Assembly (NCBI GenBank): GCA_001970955.1
Contig: MPUH01000036.1
Coordinates: 1 to 64,000 of the forward strand
Reading direction: 5' to 3'
Length of the DNA: 64,000 nt
DNA from: Stentor coeruleus
Lineage: Eukaryota; Ciliophora; Heterotrichea; Heterotrichida; Stentoridae
Shown here: positions 38,764-49,030 of the stretch, in pieces
Layout: each line of letters begins with the position of its first letter
How positions within the stretch are numbered: the first letter of the stretch is position 1
Made by a program: the position numbers and the translations under genes
Notes under the pieces: model-generated
The model's database searches: none
The model's input: only the letters and a program-made list of their open reading frames with translations
Told to the model about the DNA's origin: nothing

Positions 38764-40077
38764 TTAATCATCATCAGAAATGTCCTCAATTTCGATTTCG
38801 TTAGGGCTTTCTTCGTATTTCGCCTTAGAAATTACTGTCAGGGCATTACTCAGCATACCTTCCAAGAATTTCTGAGCTTTATACGTGAGTTTTATATTCC
38901 TCCTCCATTGATACTCATTCAAATGCTCAGTTAAATTAGCTGATATACGATTATATCTTTTTATAGCATGTTTTACCCATGCCCACTGCCCATACGCATT
39001 AGAAATATTGATTTTTGGGTTAGTCAAATGGGCAAAACCTTTAGCTACATCAAGTTTATAATGTGGAAATCCATAATCTTCTAACCTTCCATATACTCCC
39101 CAATTCTCAGTTACAATAACTGTACCAATTTCACATCTTTCTTGGACTATTTTCAATATGACTTCAAAACTTTTATCACACAAAGCTTGCATATGCGTAA
39201 TTTTCCTTTCCCTTTCAACCATTATTAACACCCAGCGTTCTTTTGCTTTGCTTTTTCCTATTTCAATTTTCCTTTTTATGAAGTTTTTTATATCAATTTC
39301 TACTACTCCTGTAAACTTTGGCAACTTGTCTATATAATCTTTTGATAATATTTTACGGATTTTAGCTGTAAGCCCTGATATAAAAGCATGAGATAATTCC
39401 ATAAGATTTGCTATTTCTATATCCCTAGCTTTAACTGCCCAAAGAATCATATACCATAAGATTTGATTTACTTGCATTGGAACTTTTTCCCAAAATGTCC
39501 CTGTTTTTATATCTTGACGGGCTCGGCAACCTAAGCATTTATAGATAAATCCAAGACCTGCTCTACCTTGAAGTTTCATATTATCTCCACATTTTTTACA
39601 GGTTGGGGTTGATGGAAGAATACCTAGTTTTAGAAAATAACTTAAGGCTGATTCAGCACTTTCGCAGATGGTGAAAAAACTTTTTGGAAGAGGCTTTGTA
39701 CTGAGCTCTTTGTATAAGTCACCTAGGCGGAATGTTGGAGGTACTTTATTAACAACACATAAATCATTGAGCTCATGCTTCAGAAATTCGATTTCTCCTT
39801 TTAGCTTGTCTGTCGCTTCAACTTCTGAACGGAGTTTTTTTAGGAGGTTTTGACTACGTTTACGGTTTGTAAATCCATATATAAGTTTGTCATAGCAATC
39901 ATCACATGTACTATACCTTTGCACATGTTTTCCACACATAGCATCAAATTTCTCAGGCTCAATATTAACAGCTTCTAAAGTTTGAATATCTGGTTTAGTC
40001 CTTTCGCAAGGCCTCAAACTTCCAATATCCTTACCAACCTGTATCTGGCTCTTTGTCAGTGTGCCAAGAAAACTCAT
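38764..40077 (-). CDS. Merlin/IS1595-like transposase, apparently domesticated
   Basis: A 437-residue intact frame. Residues 48-61 (C-x2-H-x6-C-x2-C) and 160-184 (C-x2-C-x17-C-x2-C) form zinc-binding sites. The second is the zinc ribbon found before the DDE core of IS1595/Merlin transposases. The core follows the family order: VEIDIKNF with D262, RWVLIMVERE, VIVTENWGVYGRLEDYGFPHY and NISNAYGQWAWVK. The second catalytic aspartate (family D-x-W-x-x-Y) is E324. The third acid is missing: residues 355-375 contain no D or E. No inverted repeats are visible, and the next gene starts 60 nt away. This suggests a host gene that kept DNA binding but not ordinary transposition. The C-terminus is acidic (EDISDDD). 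Confidence 0.78.
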   Translation of the reverse strand: MSFLGTLTKSQIQVGKDIGSLRPCERTKPDIQTLEAVNIEPEKFDAMCGKHVQRYSTCDDCYDKLIYGFTNRKRSQNLLKKLRSEVEATDKLKGEIEFLKHELNDLCVVNKVPPTFRLGDLYKELSTKPLPKSFFTICESAESALSYFLKLGILPSTPTCKKCGDNMKLQGRAGLGFIYKCLGCRARQDIKTGTFWEKVPMQVNQILWYMILWAVKARDIEIANLMELSHAFISGLTAKIRKILSKDYIDKLPKFTGVVEIDIKNFIKRKIEIGKSKAKERWVLIMVERERKITHMQALCDKSFEVILKIVQERCEIGTVIVTENWGVYGRLEDYGFPHYKLDVAKGFAHLTNPKINISNAYGQWAWVKHAIKRYNRISANLTEHLNEYQWRRNIKLTYKAQKFLEGMLSNALTVISKAKYEESPNEIEIEDISDDD

Positions 40078-40137
40078 TATACCCCCCCCAAAAACCTGAA
40101 TTCTCTATAAAATCATAGGCATATTATTATATGATTA

Positions 40138-42939
40138 TTATCTTAAAGACTTATTGGACAAACTGGAAGTATATGCTGAATAAGGTTCTCTTGAATATTT
40201 GTAGCAAGATTTTAGTATTTTAAATGAAAAAAGGATAAAAGCAAAAGTTGTCTTTTCCCAAAGTCTTCGTAAAGCTAGCAAGCCAAGGGAGTACTTAAAA
40301 AAAGTGTCGTTGTTTTCTATAAAATCCTCGTTTTTCTCCATATCCAAAAATTTTGTTTCAGCAACCTTAGACTTTTTCCTTTTGGCTATAAGATTCATAT
40401 TAGGTCTTGGCAAATCAGGTTTCTTCATAGTTTTTTCACTTGTTTTGATTTTCCCCCTAAGTTGATTATCATAGTTTTTCCTTCTACTCAAAGAATCTTC
40501 TCTAGTATGTAACCCTGTATAAGACCCTGACCGATTTGGAGCTTTCCAAGGAACTTTTTTGACTTCCATAACCGCATGTCTCATTGTAGTTGGGGGTTTT
40601 TTCTTACTTTTTATCATCTGTAAAGGCAATTTCGGGACAATCTGACTATTTCCTTGAGCATTTTCACTTCCTGAATCTAAATTCCTAAAAAACCTCGTTG
40701 TCTGATCTTGCATTTCTTCTAAAGTTCCACAACTTATAGTCAAATCTTCAGTTTTTATTTCTTTTAACCCATCTAAAGCATATTTTAGCTGTTGTTTTCT
40801 CATTTGATTTATTAAAAACATAAAATTGTGAAGTTTGTCAGCAGAATTTATGTTTAAAGCTAAAAATGCTTTTTCTTTTGACCGTTGGATTGAGGAAAAT
40901 GTAGAGAATTTCAATCGGCAAAAAATTTTGGACATAACTGTTGTGAAATAAAGAAGAGGGTTTTTGTAGGATTTGATAAGTTTGGAGATATAGGCTGATG
41001 AATGGAGTTTTTGTAAGGCGAATTTCATGTGGGATTTGTATTTATGGGAAATCACTGCGAATATGTGTTTGCCTAGACAATTGTATATCTTGTAGGACTT
41101 CTCTTTGTTTGCATTAAAAGTGTATAGAACCCTACACCATGCTGTGAAATAATGGAGAATCTGATTGATGTAAGCCTTATAAGAAACTAGTTTAATAGCT
41201 GATTTAAGTTTATTGAATTTCAAAGATTGTATGTAATGATAAGTTTTCAGCTGTTTAAAAGAGTATGTTCCTAGTTTTTTCATAGCAACTTTATGAATTA
41301 TCTTAAGGCCTTTTTCCCAATATAATTGACTTTTACAAAATTTTACCCATTTAATTTTGGTTTTTTTCAACAAAACAAAATTTTTTCTCCAACGTATCCT
41401 AGAAAGGTCTTCAAGAGCTCTAATTTTGTTTTTCTCTTTTTCATTAACTTCTCTAATTTTCTTCATTAGGCATTCCCCATAACAATATTTTTCCTTCAAT
41501 CTCATTTTCTTAGCAATTCCTTCAAATTTTTCTATTCTAACCCTATACTTATTTTTCAGCACCCAAGATTTTTCTTCTTCCTTCCTTTTTTTAAACCTTG
41601 CAAACTCAGCAATTTTCAAAAAACCAAAACTCGTATTAACCACATAGCATTTTTTTAGTAATCTTTCAGAAACACTTGGTAGAAAAGTAAATAACATAGT
41701 CTTAGAAAGTAAATGTTTAGTCTTAGCAGCCTTTTTTATTTTATCCAAAGCGAATTTTAAATGAGGGATAATAATCGGCCGTATAACTTGTACAACAATT
41801 CCTGATTGCTGATACTGTTTTCTATAGCTTAAAAGCTTCATAAAAGTGTCCTCACCAGGGAAAAGACTAGAATAAAGACTTTGTTTAACTGGTGAAGCCA
41901 AAGATTTCGGTGAGATCATCAAATTGCAAGCTGTAGAGTTCAAAGACATCATCGGTGACTGAGTCGCATAACAAATATTAAACGGATTTTCTCTAGATTT
42001 TGTAAAAAAGCCTTGTGAGTCATAAGACAATTGATAAGCCTCTAAGGTTTTCTGATACTCAAAACTACACTCCCCCTGAACACCTACTCCTCCATAAACT
42101 TCTCCTAAAACCCTAAAATCCCCAGAACTTTTATAAACTTCAAGTTGCCAATCTCTAACAACATTTCCATGCCACTTATACATATAAAACCCACTAAAAG
42201 CAAAAATCCCATATGAAAAAGCAAAAATCTGACTTGTATTCCCAGATGAAGGCATTCTAACCACATCTTTATTCTCATCAAAAGCTAGAACAATCCCATC
42301 TTCTGTTAAAAGACCACAGAAACCCCCTGATGCACATAAATCTATAATAAAATGCTTTTCAAGTTCAGGTAATGCGAATGGAGATAAAGATGTTTCAGGA
42401 ACTCCAAACCATCCATATATATAAAAGTATCCACCGCTTGTACAAACACAAGTCACATGGTCTGTACATGCAACTTTTGATGCAGAAAAAGCTTTAGCTG
42501 AGTCTATAGGTTTAGGATAGCCATGATTTGGTCCCCAGATATAAAGGTTACCTAAATCGTCTATACCTGCAGCATGAGATTTACCCAAACTAGCTTCAAT
42601 AAGATATGTTTGTTCAAGATCTTTGACTGGTTTAGCACTATGGGCAAAAGTTACCCCAAAAAGGTCATTACCGATATAGTAAACTCCAACATTTGTGAGG
42701 ATTAGAGTTGTTTCTTTATTACTGGCGATTCTATGAACTTTAGATGGGATTGAGATTCTTGAAATTGAAGAGATTTGTAAAGAAAAAAGCTGATTGGATA
42801 TGGAAAGGAAATAATATCTATCACAGCTTTGGCATAGGGAGGTCATTGATGGGTATTTTCCTAGGTTTTTGTATGAGAGGGATCCTTTTTTGGAGGAAAT
42901 GACTTGGATTGTTTGCTCTGTATTATTTGATGTTATCAT
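40138..42939 (-). CDS. RCC1-like propeller fused to Sfi1-like helical region
   Basis: A 933-residue protein starting at MITSNNTEQT. An ATG six codons upstream is less likely. Residues ~10-310 look like an RCC1-type beta-propeller with weak repeats (ASLGKSHAAGIDDLGNLYIW, then CTDHVTCVCTSGGYFYIYGW, LCASGGFCGLLTEDGIVLAF). Residues ~390-740 are basic, with short helical units carrying W-K/R or W-C-R motifs (RIRWRKNFVLLKKTKIKWVKF and YFTAWCRVLY), like Sfi1-type centrin-binding helices. The last ~180 residues are disordered, then hydrophobic. The combination would link a propeller scaffold to a centrin filament (inference). Confidence 0.6.
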   Translation of the reverse strand: MITSNNTEQTIQVISSKKGSLSYKNLGKYPSMTSLCQSCDRYYFLSISNQLFSLQISSISRISIPSKVHRIASNKETTLILTNVGVYYIGNDLFGVTFAHSAKPVKDLEQTYLIEASLGKSHAAGIDDLGNLYIWGPNHGYPKPIDSAKAFSASKVACTDHVTCVCTSGGYFYIYGWFGVPETSLSPFALPELEKHFIIDLCASGGFCGLLTEDGIVLAFDENKDVVRMPSSGNTSQIFAFSYGIFAFSGFYMYKWHGNVVRDWQLEVYKSSGDFRVLGEVYGGVGVQGECSFEYQKTLEAYQLSYDSQGFFTKSRENPFNICYATQSPMMSLNSTACNLMISPKSLASPVKQSLYSSLFPGEDTFMKLLSYRKQYQQSGIVVQVIRPIIIPHLKFALDKIKKAAKTKHLLSKTMLFTFLPSVSERLLKKCYVVNTSFGFLKIAEFARFKKRKEEEKSWVLKNKYRVRIEKFEGIAKKMRLKEKYCYGECLMKKIREVNEKEKNKIRALEDLSRIRWRKNFVLLKKTKIKWVKFCKSQLYWEKGLKIIHKVAMKKLGTYSFKQLKTYHYIQSLKFNKLKSAIKLVSYKAYINQILHYFTAWCRVLYTFNANKEKSYKIYNCLGKHIFAVISHKYKSHMKFALQKLHSSAYISKLIKSYKNPLLYFTTVMSKIFCRLKFSTFSSIQRSKEKAFLALNINSADKLHNFMFLINQMRKQQLKYALDGLKEIKTEDLTISCGTLEEMQDQTTRFFRNLDSGSENAQGNSQIVPKLPLQMIKSKKKPPTTMRHAVMEVKKVPWKAPNRSGSYTGLHTREDSLSRRKNYDNQLRGKIKTSEKTMKKPDLPRPNMNLIAKRKKSKVAETKFLDMEKNEDFIENNDTFFKYSLGLLALRRLWEKTTFAFILFSFKILKSCYKYSREPYSAYTSSLSNKSLR

Positions 42940-43834
42940 TATAATATAAATTATCATAAAAATCAGCAGATGTGTAAAGGCGGGGAAAAATAGAGATTTT
43001 TAAGTTTTTTTGGGTTGCTTTTGAGGAGATGTGTGATTTAGTTAAGGAAATAAAATTTTTTATAAGCGGAAATTCTTATTTTAAATAATGTGTTTTTTAT
43101 ATAGAAATAGATAATTTGGTTTTTTTTAGGTGCAAAGTCCATATTGAGTTTTTTATTTGTTAAAGACAATTATTGTTTAGGTTTTTGTTGTAATCTTATT
43201 AATTATTTAAATATTATTGGGTTTATTCATTGTTCTAAATGGCGGGGTAATTTAAATGATAGTAAAAAAAGAAGGAATCAAGAAAAATCTTCAATCTAAA
43301 TTATCATTGAATCATTCTGGTCATTTTTGAAAAAGAAATTAAAAAGTAAGGATACAACGGAGTTTCAGATAAGAAAATTGAAGAATACTATGAAGAAATC
43401 TTATTCAAATGAGCTAAAAAAACATGTATATGAAAATCCCATTTCAGAATACAATTAAATACATAAAAATTAAAAATGAAGGAAATCTAGAATCTAAACA
43501 AAAAAATTTTTTTTAGTTTCAAAATTAAGTTATTTCTAAATGGTGAAATCTAGTAACTTTACCCAAAAAAACTAATAATTATCAACAATATATACAATAA
43601 ACATATTTTATTATACAAAAACATCACCTAATCCTAAAACTCCACAATACTAACACATTATTTATCATCATCATCCAAAAATCTTTTACAGCCATATATA
43701 TCCTATAAAAACTCTAAAACCTCCCTTCTTTCCTATATTTATCTAAATAATCTTCTTTTTTTTTTCATTTTTTTAAACACAACTTTTTTATTATTTATCA
43801 CATAATCTCATACATCATTTCATTGAATATTAAA
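42940..43834. other. Divergent intergenic region
   Basis: Left part poor in C, right ~270 bases almost free of G on the plus strand, matching the divergent gene directions. No gene or RNA was recognised. Confidence 0.5.
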
Positions 43835-44608
43835 ATGGGATGCATCCAATCAAATAAGAAAAAACAAGTAGAAATCAAACCAAAACATCGCAGTTTTCAA
43901 GTAAAGCATCGCAATTCTGTCAAAGAGTACTTTTTAGAAAATAGTGACCAAATGCCTAAAAGAGTCAAAGAATTATATGAAAAAGCTTTAACTTCAACTA
44001 ATATTGAAATCATGAAAATCGACTTGAAATTTTTGAATTTTGACAGAAAACTCTTCAGGCCAATAGAGATAATTCTTCCATATTTCTTGCATATTGGGTA
44101 TTTGAGCCTGTGGAAGACTTCTTTAGGGGATACTGGCTGCGAAATATTGGCCCCATACTTGGAAAAACTTAAAAACCTTACATACTTATCCCTTGCTGAT
44201 AACAGAATAACTGCTGTAGGGATAATCCATATTTGCAGTAAATTTGTCTTCTTACAAAAGCTAGAATCAATCGAGCTTCATTTAAATACCCTCCAAATTA
44301 CAGGCTCTATATCATTAGCAAGAAATTGTTTTCACCTTATAAAACTTAAAAAAATAATACTTGACGAATGCCAAATACCAATTGAAATTATTGAAGAATT
44401 ATTAATAGCCCTTAGTAAATTGAAAAATTTAGAAAGAATATCATTAGATTATAACAAAATACAAGATTCTGGGGCTGATCTTTTATTAAAGCTTATACCA
44501 TCAATGCCTAGCCTTAAAAGAATTGCCTTACAAAATACAGGAATTACTTCTGAAGCACAGGATTCTTTGAAAATAGCTTTTCCATATTTGCTTTTCAATA
44601 TTGCATAG
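43835..44608 (+). CDS. Leucine-rich-repeat protein with MG start (LRR-B)
   Basis: A 257-residue LRR protein starting at MGCIQSNKKK, a strong N-myristoylation/palmitoylation-type start (Gly2, Cys3, then basic residues); the in-frame codons just upstream do not include an ATG. The paralogue of LRR-A at 37881. About six LRR units follow (IGYLSLWKTSLGDTGCEILA, LTYLSLADNRITAVGIIH, LERISLDYNKIQDSGADLLL). Likely attached to the inner face of a membrane (inference from the start). Partner unknown. Confidence 0.8.
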   Translation: MGCIQSNKKKQVEIKPKHRSFQVKHRNSVKEYFLENSDQMPKRVKELYEKALTSTNIEIMKIDLKFLNFDRKLFRPIEIILPYFLHIGYLSLWKTSLGDTGCEILAPYLEKLKNLTYLSLADNRITAVGIIHICSKFVFLQKLESIELHLNTLQITGSISLARNCFHLIKLKKIILDECQIPIEIIEELLIALSKLKNLERISLDYNKIQDSGADLLLKLIPSMPSLKRIALQNTGITSEAQDSLKIAFPYLLFNIA

Positions 44609-46024
44609 GCTATTTCAATCTTTTTATGTATAATTTTATCCTATAATCCTCTTAGATTCCTATATTTTCTACTTCTTCATNTTATATAAGGTTTTTATTT
44701 TTATTTAAGGATAATCCTCTTAGATTCCTATATTTTCTACTTCTTCATCCCTCCTTATCTTTCTTTCTAACTCATCAATTATTGCACAATTTACTAATCT
44801 TATATATTATATACAAAACAAAAGCATTATCTTTACCTTAAGGCAAAGTTTTCCTAGCAATCAAAATTTTATTTTTCATCAAATTAAGCTTTTTCTTGAA
44901 TAAATTTGAATGTTTGATACCAAATTGTTCTTAATTATTTACTAAAATTATTGTGTATAGGTCAACAGGTATTAGCAACCCTTAGAGAAAACTGGTTCTG
45001 CAGAGATAATCTTCACGTTGAGTTTTGCTTAATTTGCACCTTGATGAAGTTATTTTGATAAGGTTTTTATTTAAGCTTGAAAATGATCTTTGGTTATGTT
45101 CTTAGCGTTTGGATTCTGAGGTTTTTTAGCTTTTTCGGTGCTGTTCATCTTATCTGAGAATTGCAAAGATACTAATTACCTTTTGATCAAAATTTCAATT
45201 ATAGAATTGAATTTATAATAATTTTAAGCATTTTTCCAGGTATTTTCCGGGTAAAAATGGTTAAAAATAGATTAAAGTGTTAAAAACTGGCATTTAGACT
45301 TTTTTTATAAGATATGCTTTTAAATAAGTTTAGACAAAATTAAAATTGTTATAATAATACTATGAATAATATCAAAATCGAAATCCTTAACTAGTCCTTA
45401 AAAGTTTTAAAATATCAAAAGTAACTTATAATTATCCTTTGTGTAGATATAACAATAGAAATACTAATTCCTAGCACAACATCAAAATTTATAAACTATA
45501 AAATCTTTAGAAAAATGCAAATATAATTACATATCTTATATAACAATATAAATTTCTAACAACAAAATGCACTCAAGTTTTGTGATATTAAAATCTCAAA
45601 TAAAATGCTTAAAATCAATTTAATCACGAAAAAATTATCAATTAATCCCCTTTAATTCATTAAATACTTTATAATCATTCAAAATTACCACCTATCAACA
45701 AAACTTAAACCTTCAAAAAACTTATCTTATACCCTAATCATAAATCTCTTCCTATCATCCAATAATCTCATCTTTACCCAAAAATTTACCATTATCAATT
45801 TCCCAAATAATTTTTATCTAATTTAACTACATCTTCAAAATAAATCCTAAAAACTTACAAAATTCCACAATATCTAAATAAACCCTAAATTTTACAAAAC
45901 CAAATCTTAAATCTTCAATCCAAAATCAAAATATCATCATTTCCCATAACATTTTTACATACAAATTTAACCCTATCTTTAAAAAATCTCACATCATATC
46001 ATATCATTCATAATAATACAACAA
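44609..46024. other. 1.4-kb intergenic DNA
   Basis: Contains the duplication around N at 44681. About 44958-45056 holds a short open stretch with QVLATLRENWFCRDNLHVEF, possibly a coding relic. From about 45440 to the next gene the plus strand is nearly free of G. Nothing else was recognised. Confidence 0.5.
44643..44748. repeat. 38-nt direct repeat around N at 44681
   Basis: 44643-44680 and 44711-44748 are identical, with the N and 29 bases between. Probably an unmerged contig overlap. Confidence 0.85.
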
Positions 46025-47650
46025 ATGGGAGGTAAGCAGACTTCAAACTCAACCAGCAAACCTAAAACCTCGCTTTGTAAAACATTTTATCTAAATCGTT
46101 CAGAAAAATTCATCTTATCCTGTGAAGAAAAATCAACTGAAAAAATCAAATTATCAGATATCGAGCTTTATAAAGGTTCAGCACTTGGGTATATAACATC
46201 ATCTTCTATATTAGTTATAGGAGGTTATGATCAACATGAAGAACTAAAAACCACAAGTTATATAATAGACTTTAATACAAATAAAGCAGCGTTAATAGCC
46301 CTATTGCCAATCCCATGTAAGTATGGGAGTATATCTTTTTACAATTCTTGGGCTTTTCATGTTGGTGGAGTTGTTTATAATCATGGGAATAAAGACAACA
46401 TATTAGGAGCTCCTATAATGAAATACAATTTAAACGAGAAGTTTTGGGTGCAGTTTAATCAAGAAAATAATGCTAATTTGACTAAGGAATTCAAAGTTTT
46501 TATATCTCTGGTTGAGCCTGGGTCGTTTATTTTGAATAAAAAACTTTATATTTTCGGAGGATATACACAGAGTTCTGATAAAAAGATAAGGAAAAATATG
46601 ATTGTTTTTAGTATACAATTAGATGATGAGCAGTATGAATTAAAAGTAGAAATGTTTAAATTTCCTTATGCTATATATAGACCTGTTACTGGAATTATTG
46701 GGCAGACTGTGATTATTGGAGGTGGTAAATATATGGATGGGTCAATATGTAGGACTTATTTGGAGTTCCAGAATCAGCAAATGGAGGAAGAAAAGTTTAA
46801 AGAATTTGCCATAGAATGTTTTGATATTGAAGAAAACTACCCACCATGGTGTACTGAAGATTTTAGTTATTTTATTGGGTTCCCAAAAATTGCATATAGA
46901 TTGAAAAGCAGCTCGTGGACCGTGATAAACCTTATCCAAAAAAAAAAACACAAAAGGTCATCAACCAAACTTTCTCTAGCTTCCCCAAGTATCATCCGGT
47001 CTCCAACAATTCAAGAACTTTCCTTTTCATCACGTAACAGCGAGTTTTTCTCAACTGATAATATCACTATAAGAAGCGCAGTTTTATCTGATCGTGGAGT
47101 TTTTTCAGTTGAAGGCACCATAATAACAAACACAGATTCTGTCGACCTACAAGGCCGAACTTCAAAGAAAATCGAAAAACTTTTCCAAGACCCCAAAGAT
47201 CCTGAACCTGATATTCTCATGAATATCAATACAATTGACTTAGAATTTATCACTTCTACAGAAAATGATGAAGATGTTTGTCTTATCCACAAATCAGCTA
47301 TAAAACTTCTTGCTCAAGTATCAGATAAATTAACATTAAAAAAACTTAATGCTCTTGAGCTTAATCATATATCATCACAATTACAGTTTAAAGAATTTGT
47401 AACAGTTGGGGATATTTCGGCAATTTTTGAAGATGTTTTTATAGCTAGAGCTTATCCTTATATAAGAATTGTAGGGTTTTTAAAGGTTGTTCATAAGATT
47501 ATTGATAGACCTAGGCTAAGATCTGCAGTGATTGGGCAGATAGCTAAGTTGTTAATGATTTCGAAAAGAGATGAGATGATTAGTAGGGATAAACTGATTT
47601 TAATATTGACGAGGGTTATTAAAGCGACGATTATTGGTGTGGAGATTTAG
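46025..47650 (+). CDS. Kelch-like protein with MG start
   Basis: A 541-residue protein starting MGGKQTSNST, a likely N-myristoylation signal. Residues ~55-260 form kelch-type beta-propeller blades with the Gly-Gly signature (SILVIGGYDQ, WAFHVGGVVY, KLYIFGGYTQ, TVIIGGGKY). The rest has a Ser-rich linker (residues ~310-350) and a helical C-terminal region (~420-541) without a recognised domain. It is the third gene in this part of the window with a Gly2 start, after LRR-A and LRR-B, but is not related to them by sequence. Role unknown. Confidence 0.7.
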   Translation: MGGKQTSNSTSKPKTSLCKTFYLNRSEKFILSCEEKSTEKIKLSDIELYKGSALGYITSSSILVIGGYDQHEELKTTSYIIDFNTNKAALIALLPIPCKYGSISFYNSWAFHVGGVVYNHGNKDNILGAPIMKYNLNEKFWVQFNQENNANLTKEFKVFISLVEPGSFILNKKLYIFGGYTQSSDKKIRKNMIVFSIQLDDEQYELKVEMFKFPYAIYRPVTGIIGQTVIIGGGKYMDGSICRTYLEFQNQQMEEEKFKEFAIECFDIEENYPPWCTEDFSYFIGFPKIAYRLKSSSWTVINLIQKKKHKRSSTKLSLASPSIIRSPTIQELSFSSRNSEFFSTDNITIRSAVLSDRGVFSVEGTIITNTDSVDLQGRTSKKIEKLFQDPKDPEPDILMNINTIDLEFITSTENDEDVCLIHKSAIKLLAQVSDKLTLKKLNALELNHISSQLQFKEFVTVGDISAIFEDVFIARAYPYIRIVGFLKVVHKIIDRPRLRSAVIGQIAKLLMISKRDEMISRDKLILILTRVIKATIIGVEI

Positions 47651-47845
47651 GTTGTTAGTTAATGTTATCATTTAAATTAAGTTTTTTTTGGTGTTTGGCT
47701 TTTAGAGATGAAGATTTTTGTGTTTTTTGAGGTTATTTTGAAATTGAGGCTGTATGGAGGAAGTAAAATTATAAAATTACTATGAAAAGATGGCTTATTC
47801 CTGTGAGGTTCGAATATAAGGGTATATTAATAAAAGTAAATCATA

Positions 47846-48856
47846 TTAATCTATTTTAAAAAGAAGCAATAATTCTTGGCATATTGAAGTTAAAGTGATT
47901 TTCTTATTACTACGGTTTATATAATCAGCAACTTTTGATAGCCAAACTTTGCTATTTTCGCAATCAAGTTTATGATTTTTAAATGCATCTAAGGAATTTT
48001 TAATATCTTTATTTTCAATATTAATCATATCAAGTGCCTTTAGCACCCATACCTCTTCTCTTAAAACATTTTTCAATCTTTTGATAACTTTTTCTTTTCT
48101 TTTTGACCTATAATTATATACCGCTCTTTTAACCATATGTTTATATGCTAGTTTTTGTCCGTATTCTTCTGGAATAAAAGGTACCCCTAGCTTATTAGGA
48201 TTTACTCCATATATTGATTTTATATCAGTTTTATGATAAAATGTTATAATACCTAAACAGTTGCTACAAAATCTTCTTTGAGTCGCTAAACATCGACTAA
48301 TTTTTTTTTCTGAGATTTTCCGACATTTCATACAAGCTTCAAAGTAATAACTTATAAACATTTCTTTATAGTTTTTAGCTTGGGAATCATTGCTAAAATA
48401 TTTTATGTTAAAATAAATCCATAGTGATTTTTCTGATGAGGCTCTGTATAAGGCCCTACTAACTCTGCTGATATTTTTTGCCACATCTATTGGATCTAAG
48501 AATTTTAATATTTCAACCCAAATAGCTAAGTTTTCACATTTGAAAGTTGTTTTAAGTGTTTTTAACTTATAAGGACGAATATCTAGATCTTTTGGATTTT
48601 TGTAAGGACTATTCCAATTTTCAATCCAATCTGAAAGTATTTTTTTGGAAAAGTCATCCAAAACTATAGTTAATTTTTTTATTCCTATAAACTGCTTGTA
48701 TTTAGGTTTATAACAAAGTAAATGATAATATTCAAAATGATACATAACTCGTATCTTGACCCTAATATCTGTCTTAAGTATGTTTCTATGACAATTATAA
48801 CAAACCGTTCTATTAGTTCTAGGCTCATCAACCCAAAAAGAATTAAATTTAACCAT
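47846..48856 (-). CDS. F-box protein with two zinc-binding regions
   Basis: A 336-residue protein. The N-terminus has C-x2-C then H-x2-C (VCYNCHRNILKTDIRVKIRV and HFEYYHLLCYKP), a pattern like a PARP-type or similar zinc finger. Residues ~115-155 look like an F-box (WVEILKFLDPIDVAKNISRV, then LYRASSEKSLWIYF), the Skp1-binding motif of SCF ubiquitin ligases. Residues ~180-205 have C-x2-C...C-x2-C (CMKCRKISEKK, CSNCLGI), a second zinc site. The C-terminal part is helical and basic. It may bring a substrate to an SCF ligase (inference); no orthologue was recognised. Confidence 0.62.
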   Translation of the reverse strand: MVKFNSFWVDEPRTNRTVCYNCHRNILKTDIRVKIRVMYHFEYYHLLCYKPKYKQFIGIKKLTIVLDDFSKKILSDWIENWNSPYKNPKDLDIRPYKLKTLKTTFKCENLAIWVEILKFLDPIDVAKNISRVSRALYRASSEKSLWIYFNIKYFSNDSQAKNYKEMFISYYFEACMKCRKISEKKISRCLATQRRFCSNCLGIITFYHKTDIKSIYGVNPNKLGVPFIPEEYGQKLAYKHMVKRAVYNYRSKRKEKVIKRLKNVLREEVWVLKALDMINIENKDIKNSLDAFKNHKLDCENSKVWLSKVADYINRSNKKITLTSICQELLLLFKID

Positions 48857-49030
48857 ATTAAAATATAAAATATTACCCTATATTCTAAACCCTAACTCTA
48901 TTATCCAAAAAACTCAAATACCAAAAATAAAAATAAACCTATTAAAGCACAATAAAACTACGAAAAATATATAAAAAACTTTAAAAACCTTATTTCACAA
49001 AATAATCAATTTTCCTTTTTTAAACTATAG

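Noticed and set aside
40078-40137. Terminal inverted repeat of the Merlin-like gene
   Set aside because: The 60 nt contain only C and A/T tracts, and no matching sequence was seen beyond the other end of the gene.
46025-47650. EF-hands in the C-terminal part of the kelch protein
   Set aside because: No D-x-D-x-G loop is present; the region is only helical.
47790-47815. Possible tRNA T-loop (GGTTCGAATAT)
   Set aside because: The surrounding bases do not fold into a cloverleaf and the conserved CC after the loop is missing.
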